From assembly GCA_964457585.1 (NCBI GenBank), contig CAYWFU010000001.1, forward strand, positions 70,772 to 134,771: a DNA stretch of 64,000 nt, given 5' to 3'. This document shows, piece after piece, positions 47,685 to 56,338 of this stretch (position 1 is the stretch's first letter; each line of letters begins with the position of its first letter). A program made the translations under genes and the position numbers. Source of the stretch: CAYWFU01 sp964457585. GTDB taxonomy: Bacteria > JACRDZ01. A model generated the notes under the pieces. It was not told the DNA's origin. It made no database searches and saw only the letters and a list, made by a program, of their open reading frames with translations.

Positions 47685-47713
47685 AATATATTATATTGTG
47701 TGTCTTTTGTCAA
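47685..47713 (-). promoter_or_regulatory. Sigma-70-like promoter on the minus strand
   Basis: TTGACA (47713-47708) and TATATT (47690-47685) are separated by 17 bases. It points toward the possible small peptide at 47668 and, further on, the PH-like gene. Confidence 0.45.
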
Positions 47714-47774
47714 CATATCTAAAAAAACTACAGCAATTCTTACTGAGAAATGGTTGCCATCCCCGGCATGTTTA

Positions 47775-47799
47775 ATCCCCAATAAAGAATGTTGGGGAC
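47775..47799. repeat. 25-base REP-like hairpin, copy 3
   Basis: ATCCCCAA and TTGGGGAC surround TAAAGAATG. The stem has one mismatched end but keeps the 8-9-8 plan of the other copies. It lies in the 632-base stretch 47484-48115, which otherwise holds only the possible peptide, copy 4 and the heptamer repeats. Confidence 0.6.
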
Positions 47800-47824
47800 A
47801 TATCTGATTTATTTCAAACATTAG

Positions 47825-47849
47825 ATTCCCGATAAAACAAGTCGGGAAT
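47825..47849. repeat. 25-base REP-like hairpin, copy 4
   Basis: ATTCCCGA and TCGGGAAT surround TAAAACAAG. It is followed by GACA, as are most other copies. It lies 26 bases from copy 3. Confidence 0.75.
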
Positions 47850-47979
47850 GACAAAAAATCGGCACTTTTTTAAATCCCTTTTTTAGAACATTTGAAAGAT
47901 CAAAAAATCTTTGACATTTAATTTAATTACACTCATAATATAAGTATAGATAAATTAAAAAAATAGAAGTTGTAAGCGT

Positions 47980-48097
47980 TCAGCTATTAGTTATCAGCTT
48001 TCAGCTTAAAGATATTAAAATACAAAAAAATATTTAAAATTAAAATTTTGATTTACTTTAAATTTCTTGGCTGAATGCTGACAACTGATAGCTGAAC
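47980..48097. repeat. Inverted pair of heptamer repeats before yraN
   Basis: Four 7-base units (TCAGCTA, TTAGTTA, TCAGCTT, TCAGCTT) at 47980-48007 face four units of the complementary kind (GGCTGAA, TGCTGAC, AACTGAT, AGCTGAA) at 48070-48097. The spacer is AT-rich. A large hairpin just ahead of yraN can form. Confidence 0.7.
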
Positions 48098-48115
48098 ACT
48101 TGCTCAGGAGTTCTT

Positions 48116-48502
48116 ATGTCTTTCTCTAAAATTGATTTTGGTAAAAAGGGAGAGGATGAAGCTGTACATTTTTTAGAGCGTTCAGGATATAAAATTTTAG
48201 CACGGAATTATCGTACTCGTTATGGGGAAATAGATATAATTGCTCAGGAAAAAGATATTTTAGTTTTTATTGAAGTAAAGAACCGCAGTGATAAACAATT
48301 TGGGCTGCCAGAGGAAGCAGTTACAAAATATAAACAAAAACAAATATCTAAAGTCGCTCTGCATTATTTATGTAAAAATAAAATTAATTTAGTTCAATGC
48401 CGTTTTGACGTTGTTGCAATAAATAATTATGAACAAGAACAGAAAAAAAGAATTAAATTAATAAAAAATGCGTTTATTATTGATAGGTATTATTCTTTTT
48501 AA
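48116..48502 (+). CDS. yraN: YraN family (UPF0102) putative endonuclease
   Basis: The 128-residue protein has the UPF0102 signature: GKKGEDEAVHFLERSGYKIL, then RYGEIDIIAQEKDILVFIEV with the D...ExK nuclease pattern, and SKVALHYLCKN. The family has an endonuclease-like fold and is often near rnhB or in DNA maintenance neighbourhoods; its biological role is unsettled. AGGAG lies six bases upstream of the ATG. The neighbouring heptamer hairpin lies just ahead. Confidence 0.92.
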   Translation: MSFSKIDFGKKGEDEAVHFLERSGYKILARNYRTRYGEIDIIAQEKDILVFIEVKNRSDKQFGLPEEAVTKYKQKQISKVALHYLCKNKINLVQCRFDVVAINNYEQEQKKRIKLIKNAFIIDRYYSF

Positions 48503-48548
48503 ACAGGATTTGGATATAATAACAATTGAGAATAGGAGAAGCTATACT

Positions 48549-50972
48549 ATGAATTATATCTGGGATTTTGAGAAACTCACTGAATTATGCAATCACAAAA
48601 ATATAGACATAAAAAATTGGGCATTAAAAAAATTAATTTTACTTTATCCTGAAAAATCCGGAGACATTGCAATCGAGCTTGCTTATGATAAAAATATATT
48701 CATCGCCAAAGAAGCAATTGAATATTTTTTGAATTATCCGAATCATATATATAGCGATAAACTTTTAGAATTATATAAACAAAGCTCAGGTCAAATTGCA
48801 GGGAAAATTACTAAAATCTTTGTAAAACAAAATGATTTGCGTATTATTGATGCATTCCAGGAAAAATATCCATCTCACACAAAGGATCTTTTAGGTTATT
48901 CTCTTTCTGTTTATCATTTATCCTACATACATATTGATAAAATAAAAAAGATTATAGAAAAATCTCTGGAAATTATTCCGGAATTAAAAGATGGAAACTT
49001 AGATGTTGCTGACACGTTATTTTCTGCTGCTTTAAATAATGGAATAGGAATAGAAGCTTTACTGGATTTATGTTTTAATAAATTTAGTAAATACGAAATT
49101 ATTCTTTCTCTTTTGATAAAAATAGATAATTATTGCGGTTCATGGTATTCCATAGATGATCTGGAAGAAGATGATGATAGTGATGATGATGGAAATTATA
49201 TGATACAGGAATCACTGGATAACATTTGCATGAACGATTTTTCTGATGTGGAAGAAACCTTGCAAAATCTTTATACAAACAATAAATATGATGAAATAAT
49301 AGAAGTAATTTTTACACAAACTTTTAATCTGCTTGATTTAAAAAAAAGGCAATTCAATGATGATTCATTTGATTTATGGATAAAAGGCAAAAGTAAACTG
49401 TGTCAGAATATAGAAGCAATTTCTGCTTTTAATAATCTTCATAAAAAATTTTCTGAAGATTACAAAAAATACATCGCAAATGTATGTATCTCAATATTTT
49501 CAAGCTTTGTTGAGTGTAAAGATATTATAGGATTAAATTTGAACACTATTGATTTAGATACTGCTTTAAATGTTTTTTTTCAGGAAAGAAGAGATGTTGA
49601 GGAAGATGATAAAATTATTGAAAATTTCATTAAACAAATCAAAGATAATGAAAAAATTATTGATACATGCTTTAGTCATATTGAAAATAATCCTGAATCC
49701 CCGGCTAATTTGCGAATTATCAGGCTTCTTGGCAGTTTAAATAATAAAAGCATTGCTTCAAAATTATTTAATCTTGAAATCGAATCCAATGAATTGGATG
49801 ATGAAATAATAAATACACTTAAAGGAATTGGGATTGATGCAATAGATATAATTAAAACAGCATTTGATAAAACCGATGAAAATAAAATAATCAAAGCATT
49901 ATTTATTTTAAAAGACATACCTGCTTTTCAAACAGTAGATATTATTGTCAATTATTGGGATAAACTCCTGGAGATAAATAAACAATGTTTATTGGAAGCT
50001 GTAAGGGAAATAGGAGATAAAAAATTCATAGAATTTGTAAAAAAAGAAATAAAGGGAGAAGACTTTGATGAACTAATAACTTTTAATTTTTTGTGTCTTC
50101 TTAATAATGTAGATAATCCTCAATTTGAAAAATTCGAGCATTTGATTAAAGAACAAGAAAAAAAAGTAAAAGATGCAATGAGTATGCTGGAATCAGGAAA
50201 TACAGCAAGGCTTCTAGAAGAGCCATTAAACATTGAATTAAAATGCAGAAATTGTAAAAAATCCTATCATTATAAAATAGAAAAAGCATTTATAGAAAAA
50301 AACTCATCAGATTATTTTATTCAAGATAAAATTTTATGTAAAAATTGCAATAGCCTTGATCATTATGAGATAACAAATAACGGAAAACTTTCAATAATGG
50401 CCTATAGTATGCTTATAATGAATACAAATGAAAAAATTTTAAAAAATATTGATGAAATACGATTGTCTACTCTAGATATGAGAACTCTTAATGGTACGAT
50501 TAAACCTTTAAATGAAGCGCTTGCAAATTATGAAGAAAAACTAAAAAAAGAACCTGGAAATCCCGAGTATTTAATTGGATATGCCAATACTTTATCAACA
50601 GCAAAAAGAGCCGAAGATGCAATTGAATATTATAAAAAAGCTGTAATAAGTGATCCGCTTGCAATAGAAGCATATGAAACACTAGGAGGGATTGCCGAAA
50701 CAAAAGGCGATGATATTAGTGCATATAATTATTATAAAAAAGCGCTGAACATAGTTAACAATTTCAATTTATATAAATCAAAAGAGGAAAATAGAAAGAA
50801 GTATAAGGAAACTATTTTTAATGCAATTTGTTATTTTGAGGAAAAACTTGGAATAACTTCAACTATTAAAAATTTTCCTGTTGAAAAAAAGCTTGACATC
50901 AGTAGAAATGATCCTTGTTTTTGCGGTAGCGGTAAAAAATATAAAAAGTGTTGTCTTGGAAAAGCATTCTGA
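48549..50972 (+). CDS. HEAT/TPR repeat protein with zinc ribbon and C-terminal SEC-C motif
   Basis: About 807 residues. HEAT-like helices fill the first two thirds, with a notable acidic stretch (DLEEDDDSDDDGNY) near residue 210. A zinc ribbon follows (KCRNCKKSYHY and LCKNCNSLDHYE), then TPR helices (EYLIGYANTLSTAKRAEDAI), and the last 23 residues are a SEC-C motif ([18 protein letters not shown]). The ATG at 48549 has AGGAG ten bases upstream; the upstream in-frame start at 48468 would overlap yraN. It may act as an adaptor in protein or ribosome quality control; this is inference. It is a paralog of the 7923 gene only in the SEC-C motif. Confidence 0.75.
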   Translation: MNYIWDFEKLTELCNHKNIDIKNWALKKLILLYPEKSGDIAIELAYDKNIFIAKEAIEYFLNYPNHIYSDKLLELYKQSSGQIAGKITKIFVKQNDLRIIDAFQEKYPSHTKDLLGYSLSVYHLSYIHIDKIKKIIEKSLEIIPELKDGNLDVADTLFSAALNNGIGIEALLDLCFNKFSKYEIILSLLIKIDNYCGSWYSIDDLEEDDDSDDDGNYMIQESLDNICMNDFSDVEETLQNLYTNNKYDEIIEVIFTQTFNLLDLKKRQFNDDSFDLWIKGKSKLCQNIEAISAFNNLHKKFSEDYKKYIANVCISIFSSFVECKDIIGLNLNTIDLDTALNVFFQERRDVEEDDKIIENFIKQIKDNEKIIDTCFSHIENNPESPANLRIIRLLGSLNNKSIASKLFNLEIESNELDDEIINTLKGIGIDAIDIIKTAFDKTDENKIIKALFILKDIPAFQTVDIIVNYWDKLLEINKQCLLEAVREIGDKKFIEFVKKEIKGEDFDELITFNFLCLLNNVDNPQFEKFEHLIKEQEKKVKDAMSMLESGNTARLLEEPLNIELKCRNCKKSYHYKIEKAFIEKNSSDYFIQDKILCKNCNSLDHYEITNNGKLSIMAYSMLIMNTNEKILKNIDEIRLSTLDMRTLNGTIKPLNEALANYEEKLKKEPGNPEYLIGYANTLSTAKRAEDAIEYYKKAVISDPLAIEAYETLGGIAETKGDDISAYNYYKKALNIVNNFNLYKSKEENRKKYKETIFNAICYFEEKLGITSTIKNFPVEKKLDISRNDPCFCGSGKKYKKCCLGKAF

Positions 50973-51035
50973 TTTTATATAGCTACAATTTATCAAGGTA
51001 ATCAGTGCCTGTAAATTCCTGAGTGGGCTGGTTAG

Positions 51036-52217
51036 TTACAATAAATTAAATATTTTTTTTATCCCTTCTCTCCATGGAAATACTTTTATATCACCAAGAC
51101 TATAAGCATTAGCGGAATTAGATAAACAATAAAGTACTGCATTTTGATTTTCGGATTTAAAAGACTTTAATGCGTGTAAATCTTTTTCCATAGGTGCGAT
51201 GTGAGATTTAATTTCAATTGCTATCGGAGATTCTTTTATACCTCTAGACATTATTATATCGACTTCAATACCGGTATTGGTTCTCCAATAATTGAATCGA
51301 TAATCAGCATTTGTATAATCATTTATGCGTATCAACTCTTGTACCACTAAAGTCTCAAACAATTTTCCGTAATAATAAGAGCTTTCCTTTATTTCGGTTT
51401 TTAATTCGCCTCTTATTGCGTTTAATACTCCACAATCAAAAAAATAATATTTAGGTCCTTGTCTAACTTGTTTCCTTATGGAACGCGACCATCCATCAAT
51501 ACGAAATGCTATTAAAGTATCAACCAGAATAGAAAAAAATTCTTGCGCAGTTTTTGTTGAAACCGCACATTCTCTTGCAATTTTAGTAAAATTAACGGGT
51601 TCTCCGTTCATTTGTCCTGCTATATCCAAAAATCTTATATATCCTTCTATATTTCGGACCAAAGCTTCTTGCATAATCTCTTCTTTTAAATATGTTTCAA
51701 CATATGCTTTAAGAGATCTTTCCGGTTCGTTTTCATCAAGGTAAAATGAAGGTAATGTCCCATATTTTAGAGTCTTGTTAAGAACAATATTTATTTCAAT
51801 AAAAGATAAAGGATGTAATTTTAATGTCCACGCTCTGCCAGCTAAAAGATTTGCCCCGCTGCGTTTCAATTTTCTTGCACTTGAACCTGTTAATATAAAT
51901 CTTATTTTACCTTTGTATTTTTCCAATAAATAATGTACTTCATCCAAAATATATGGTAACTTCTGTATCTCATCAATAAAAACATTCAAAACACTATTTT
52001 TGACAATTTTTTCTTCAATTTCTTTTCTAAAAAGATCGGGATGAGTTATATAACGGGTGTATATACCGTGATTTAACAAATTGATTTCAAAATAATATTG
52101 TTGATTCTTAATGAATTCCTGGCAAATATAAGTTTTCCCAACTCCTCTAGGGCCAAATAAAAATGCTGATGTGTTTTTCCCAAGAATATTATTAAGGTTT
52201 AAATATCTATATATCAT
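51036..52217 (-). CDS. DUF4143 AAA-family ATPase
   Basis: The 393-residue protein is of the common AAA_14 plus DUF4143 type. Walker A is LFGPRGVGKTYICQ, Walker B VFIDEIQKLP, with LTGSSARKLKRSGANLLAGR as sensor region. The DUF4143 end has KYYFFDCGVLNAIRGEL, LFETLVVQELIR and EVDIIMSRG with IAIEIKSH, a nuclease-like pattern. The role of this widespread family is not established. It lies between the decayed amidase and the HEAT gene and has its own upstream region. Confidence 0.9.
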   Translation of the reverse strand: MIYRYLNLNNILGKNTSAFLFGPRGVGKTYICQEFIKNQQYYFEINLLNHGIYTRYITHPDLFRKEIEEKIVKNSVLNVFIDEIQKLPYILDEVHYLLEKYKGKIRFILTGSSARKLKRSGANLLAGRAWTLKLHPLSFIEINIVLNKTLKYGTLPSFYLDENEPERSLKAYVETYLKEEIMQEALVRNIEGYIRFLDIAGQMNGEPVNFTKIARECAVSTKTAQEFFSILVDTLIAFRIDGWSRSIRKQVRQGPKYYFFDCGVLNAIRGELKTEIKESSYYYGKLFETLVVQELIRINDYTNADYRFNYWRTNTGIEVDIIMSRGIKESPIAIEIKSHIAPMEKDLHALKSFKSENQNAVLYCLSNSANAYSLGDIKVFPWREGIKKIFNLL

Positions 52218-52338
52218 AATCCATGATTATAATATATATATGGAATAAAAGCAATAGAAAAAATATTTCTGTCAGCAATTCTCGGTAAGAAATGGTTATT
52301 ACCCCCGATTCGAATTCAGTATATATCTAAATTGTATA

Positions 52339-52383
52339 AGGTTTAAAGGTGAAAAAGATGCTCTTATTTTCACCTTTAAACCT
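52339..52383. terminator. 17-base-arm palindrome, likely terminator of the amidase gene
   Basis: AGGTTTAAAGGTGAAAA (52339-52355) and TTTTCACCTTTAAACCT (52367-52383) form a perfect stem with an 11-base loop. It lies 22 bases beyond the amidase stop on the minus strand. The stem is AT-rich and long, and the transcript then continues into A/T-rich DNA. Confidence 0.55.
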
Positions 52384-53873
52384 ATAAAAAATATTATTGT
52401 ATTTTCTAATTAATTTTATAATATATATGTGATATTAACTTACCTAATAAGCTATTTAATAAATATTCATCTTTAAATTTAGTCAAATTTTTAACAATAA
52501 TTGTCCCATAAGATATTTTTGTAGCAACATTGGTTATTAAGCAGGGTCCCTTTTTCTTACTATCACCACTATCATTACCATTATTTGATTTATTTGAAGC
52601 AATTGTTGTAAATATCCAGGTATATTCATCTTTCATTCGATTACCTGATAAATCCATTACTTCTGTTTTTATTATTGTAGTATATGACTTGTTGTAATCT
52701 AAATTAGATAATGGTGTGAATGTTGCGGTCAAATCCGAATAAGTAACAGTTCCTGTAACATTATTATTATTACTATCTTTCAAAATAAATGTGTTTGTGT
52801 TTATAGTATTAGCATTAATAACTTCTGAAAAAGAAACGCTTATTTTGGTATTTATTGCTACATCTTCAGCGTTTTTGTCAGGATTTGTTAAACTAACAGT
52901 TGGAGCGGTTGTATCCGGTGCGTCCCCCGTTCTAAAACTCCAAGTATAATCGGTTATCATAGGATTTCCAGCCAAATCTTCAACATTTATTATTGTTACT
53001 GTATAGGTTGTATTATACAAAAGATTAGATGATGGAGTAAATATTGCTGTTATACCTGTGCTGCTAATAGTTCCTGTAACAACTAAATAATTATATCCAA
53101 TATCTCCCCATCCGAGAGTAATTGAATGATAATAATAAATCGATCTAATACGTGCAGGCCAGTCAGTATCCGTATTCGGTGTATCTGTATGATGAATAAT
53201 ATTATGCGTTACTGATTGATATTCAGGGGGACATTTCATGTATGTTTCATTGGCACCCCATCCACTTCTGGAAACAACCGAAGGTTTAGAATATAATGAC
53301 ACAGCAGATAAATCTTGTTGTAAAAGTTCAAGACTTCCTTGTTGTTTATTTTTTTGAATATTCAAAAGCATTTCATTTGGAGTAACTTCCGAATCAATAA
53401 ATGTAAAAGACAGTTTTTTTAGTATAGGAATTTCACCTTTTCCATTTTTAATATATTCTATACGCTATTGAATATAGCTATGAACTCTGTCATTTTGTTC
53501 AATATTAATTAATGCACTAAAATATTCATTTTTTGGATTTTCATCCGGATATGATTCAATTATTATTTTTTTCCATTCTGTCCAGGATTCACCATCTTTA
53601 CTTGTTTTTATCTCAATTAATAAATCAGAACCTTCCTGATACTCTGCGTCCCAATGAATTCCAATATCTGTAAATGGTATTTCTGTCTTAATTTTTTCTG
53701 AAATAAAAATCTTATTATCCAAATTTGTAGTTGCTTCTGAAGTTATTGATAAACTATTGCTGGATTTTTTTTGATAATCAAAAATCATTGTTTCCGATTT
53801 TACATCTATTCCCTCAGCAAAAGAAAAAGAAACCTGGACAAAAAATAATAAAATAAACATTTCCATTACTAAC

Positions 53874-55084
53874 CCGACTTAAGCAATTCGACTTAAAATT
53901 CAGCAAAATTTAGATACCTCAACCAGAAAAAAGTTTGATATTACAAGGATATTTTTTTCAAAAATGTCAAAAACGGCTTGTAGTGCCGACCCACCCCATT
54001 GACAATAAATATTTTTGTGTAAAAATAGTGATATGTTCTTACGAGCCAAAAACCGTTTAAAAGACGGTAAAAAACATCGTTATTGGAGTATAGTAGAGAA
54101 TCGCCGCATTCAAGGGAAAAGCATTGTTCAAAGACAGGTGTTGCACCTGGGAGAGATCAATGACAGTCAGAAAGCGGCATGGTGTAAAACTATTGACGTA
54201 TTTCAGGAAGACAAAATAGAATCGAAGCAGATAGCTATCTTTCCGGAAGATAGTCAAGCACCGCCACTTGCATGTGACATTGTTCGTATCAAACTCAATG
54301 AGATACATGTCCGCAACCCTCGACAGTGGGGAGCCTGCTGGTTAGCATGTTTATTGTGGGACCAATTAAATTTTGATGAATTTTGGAAAGACAAACTGAC
54401 AACATCTCGTAAGGGCACAAGTTGGTTGAATGTATTTAAAACTTTAGTTTGTTATCGGTTGATAGATCCCTGAAGTGAATGGCGGTTGCATCGGCAGTGG
54501 TATGAACGAAGCGCAATGGCAGATCTATTAGGAGAAGATTTTGGTTTGGTGCAGATTGATAAACTTTATCGCTTGTTGTAATCAAGTTGCCGGAAAAGGA
54601 TCAAGAAGTATCAAAAAAAACATTTACCTTTACTCTGGATAAAGAGCGGTTATCTATGATTCGTCGTCGGGAAGGACACTATCTTTTACGAAGTAATCTT
54701 GCTGGAGAAAAACCTGCAAAAGTTTGGGAATACTACATCCAGCTTATTGAGATAGAACAAGCTTTCAAAGAACTAAAAAATGATCTGTCAATACGGCCTA
54801 TATATCACCAGGAAGATTATCGGATTGAATCACATATTTTTATTTCCTTTGTTTCCTATTGTCTTCAAGTTAATTTGAAACAGAGGCTACGAGCATTGGC
54901 TCCTGGACTTACTCCTTTGGCAGTAATTGAAGCTGGAATTACCAGATCAACCACCACCAAAAATTACATCTGGAAAAATACAAATTTAAATAATTAAAAA
55001 AGGTTTGTAGTGCCGACCTTTTTAATTGGAATACGTAAAATCAAGCTTTTTTAGACTTTTTTGTGTCGAATTGCTTAAGTCGGG
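53874..55084 (+). mobile_element. Insertion sequence, internally deleted, with 20-base terminal repeats and 4-base target duplication
   Basis: The ends CCCGACTTAAGCAATTCGAC (53874-53893) and GTCGAATTGCTTAAGTCGGG (55065-55084) are perfect inverted repeats. CTAA is duplicated at 53870-53873 and 55085-55088. The element is 1211 bases. Its transposase resembles IS4/IS1634-type DDE enzymes but is broken, so the element is probably non-autonomous. It is inserted in the signal-peptide coding region of the amidase gene, on the opposite strand. Confidence 0.93.
54033..54997 (+). pseudogene. IS4/IS1634-like transposase remnant
   Basis: The N-terminal piece (KDGKKHRYWSIVENRRIQGK, then RQVLHLGEINDSQ) ends at a TGA at 54471-54473. 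The frame continues with SEWRLHRQWYERSAMADLLG, which looks like family sequence, to a second stop. The C-terminal piece in another frame (EGHYLLRSNLAGEKPAKVWE, IEQAFKELKNDLSIRPIYH) is the end of the DDE domain. The central catalytic section is missing. ATG at 54033 is chosen over the TTG at 54015. Family name is from memory of similar sequences and is less certain than the decay itself. Confidence 0.8.
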
Positions 55085-55243
55085 CTAAACTTAATTTTTT
55101 CATAATAACTCCTCCTTTATAGTTGGTTATTTCGATTATGGAAATATTCCATATCAATAAGGATACTATAAGGTAGAGAGTTATGAATATCAGGAGATTA
55201 TCTTAAAATTATCTTTTAAATTATAAATATTATGGTAGGTTTT

Positions 55244-55534
55244 TTATTTTTTCTTGGAGGATTTAAGGCTTAAAGTGTGTTCAATGGCTGCTAATCGGGA
55301 TTCTATTTCTTTTTTATATTTTTCAAAATCTGATTGTAGTATATATTTATCATTCGGAATATTTATTTTATCATCTGCAGAATCAATAGCAGTTTTTATG
55401 CCTTCTTCACCCGTTTTTTTATAAATTAATTTATAATGAGTATCTTTAAAAATATTATTAATAGTCTCTTCTAATGACAACCCTGAATCGAGCATCTGTT
55501 CGGGGGTATCATCTATACAAAGAATTTTTGTCAT
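55244..55534 (-). CDS. Truncated receiver-like protein with helical tail
   Basis: A 96-residue protein that starts like a response-regulator receiver (TKILCIDDTPEQ) with a second receiver-like helix (KLIYKKTGEEGIKTAID), but stops before the strand that would hold the phosphoacceptor aspartate. It then switches to a helical, coiled-coil-like tail (KYKKEIESRLAAIEHTLSL). It overlaps the upstream gene by four bases (ATGA). It may be an inactive receiver used for protein contact or a gene shortened by deletion. Confidence 0.5.
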   Translation of the reverse strand: MTKILCIDDTPEQMLDSGLSLEETINNIFKDTHYKLIYKKTGEEGIKTAIDSADDKINIPNDKYILQSDFEKYKKEIESRLAAIEHTLSLKSSKKK

Positions 55535-56160
55535 ATTTTATTTCTACCTTTTAATTTTTCTTCAAGATCTTGTTTTATTTTGAACGCAATCTGTTCCCAG
55601 TCATCATTTGTCTCAATTTCTTTAATTTTTTCATTAATAGTTTTTACTACTTTACTATCTCCCTTAGAATGATAGAACTCCTTTACGCCTATCAAATTAT
55701 CAATAGTTGCAGTCTTATTTCCTTTAATTATTTTAAGGTCATGAGTGATAAGTATATATTCATATCCTTTTGAATAGTCGTTAATAATTATTTTTTTTGT
55801 AACATTATCATATATAGGTTTCAAATCCTTAATAATACTCAATATCTCGGTTAAATCAAACGGTATTTGGATATAAGCATGTTCTTTGTAATAATCAACA
55901 AAAACCGGATTTTTATTTATAAAGGATTTATTATTTTCAAAACCAATTGCAATTAATGGATTGAGAGATTTTTTTCTAAATTCTTTCCACATCCAATGTT
56001 CAATATTATCAATACTTTTCATGTACATTACAACAACATTTTTATTAATATTATTTGAATATTTTTCTACTTCAATATTTGCAATTGCCTTAAACGCTCT
56101 CTTGAACGAATTGTATATTTCATCATTATCATAAAGTAAAACAATTTTCTTTTGTATCAT
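55531..56160 (-). CDS. Pseudo-receiver domain protein, unknown function
   Basis: A protein of about 209 residues with a CheY-like outline: IQKKIVLLYDNDEIYNSFKR, NVVVMYMKSIDN where the phosphoacceptor Asp would be, LIAIGFENN, and YIQIPFDLTEILSIIKDL in place of the usual KPF. The conserved Asp and Lys are not at the expected places, so it is probably not phosphorylated. A second part (KGYEYILITHDLKII) has no recognised domain. AAGGA nine bases before the ATG at 56160 supports that start; the frame is open to 56286, where GGGGAG precedes three ATG codons. It overlaps the next gene by four bases, so the two receiver-like genes form a pair. Confidence 0.5.
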   Translation of the reverse strand: MIQKKIVLLYDNDEIYNSFKRAFKAIANIEVEKYSNNINKNVVVMYMKSIDNIEHWMWKEFRKKSLNPLIAIGFENNKSFINKNPVFVDYYKEHAYIQIPFDLTEILSIIKDLKPIYDNVTKKIIINDYSKGYEYILITHDLKIIKGNKTATIDNLIGVKEFYHSKGDSKVVKTINEKIKEIETNDDWEQIAFKIKQDLEEKLKGRNKI

Positions 56161-56338
56161 TAAATCTATTCCTTGTTTATTTATTCTATTTCTCACATTT
56201 ATTAGATACATCCCCACTTCCACCAGACCAGGGGTTAAAGAATCTTCCAAATAGCGCAATCCATGGTCTTTCTTTATCATCATCATCTCCCCAAATTATT
56301 GGGATTGTATTTCCGGGTGTATTCGCAAACCCAGCCAG

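Larger units (their letters stand above)
52406..55103 (-). pseudogene. N-acetylmuramoyl-alanine amidase with Ig-like domains, disrupted by an IS, a stop codon and a deletion
   Basis: The original gene starts at the ATG at 55103 behind GGAGGAG. Its first codons (MKKLSLV) are separated from the rest of the signal peptide (MEMFILLFFVQVSFSFAEG) by the insertion sequence. Removing the element and one copy of the duplicated CTAA restores a continuous frame. Further down, a TAG at 53465-53467 breaks the frame, but the same frame continues to 52406. That part has a PGRP/amidase_2 domain (SRSGWGANETYM, THNIIHHTD, YYHSITLGWGDIGYNYLV), which then jumps into the middle of a bacterial Ig-like domain (ATFTPSSNLLYNTTYT), implying an internal deletion. 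A last Ig-like repeat follows. It is inactive as it stands. Confidence 0.88.

Noticed and set aside
47671..47854. Upstream extension of the small minus-strand frame (47543-47854)
   Set aside because: Its first residues are encoded by REP-like hairpins and by a dispersed CAGCAATTCT-type repeat. Only the part after 47668 is listed, with low confidence.
52273..52320. A segment (CAGCAATTCT...AGAAATGGTT) similar to 47731-47756
   Set aside because: It seems to be a short dispersed repeat, but the match is too short and imperfect to define an element.
28975..53467. Stop-codon reassignment to explain in-frame TAA and TAG codons
   Set aside because: The lesions occur only in accessory genes that also show deletions or frameshifts, while core genes end normally at TAA and TAG.
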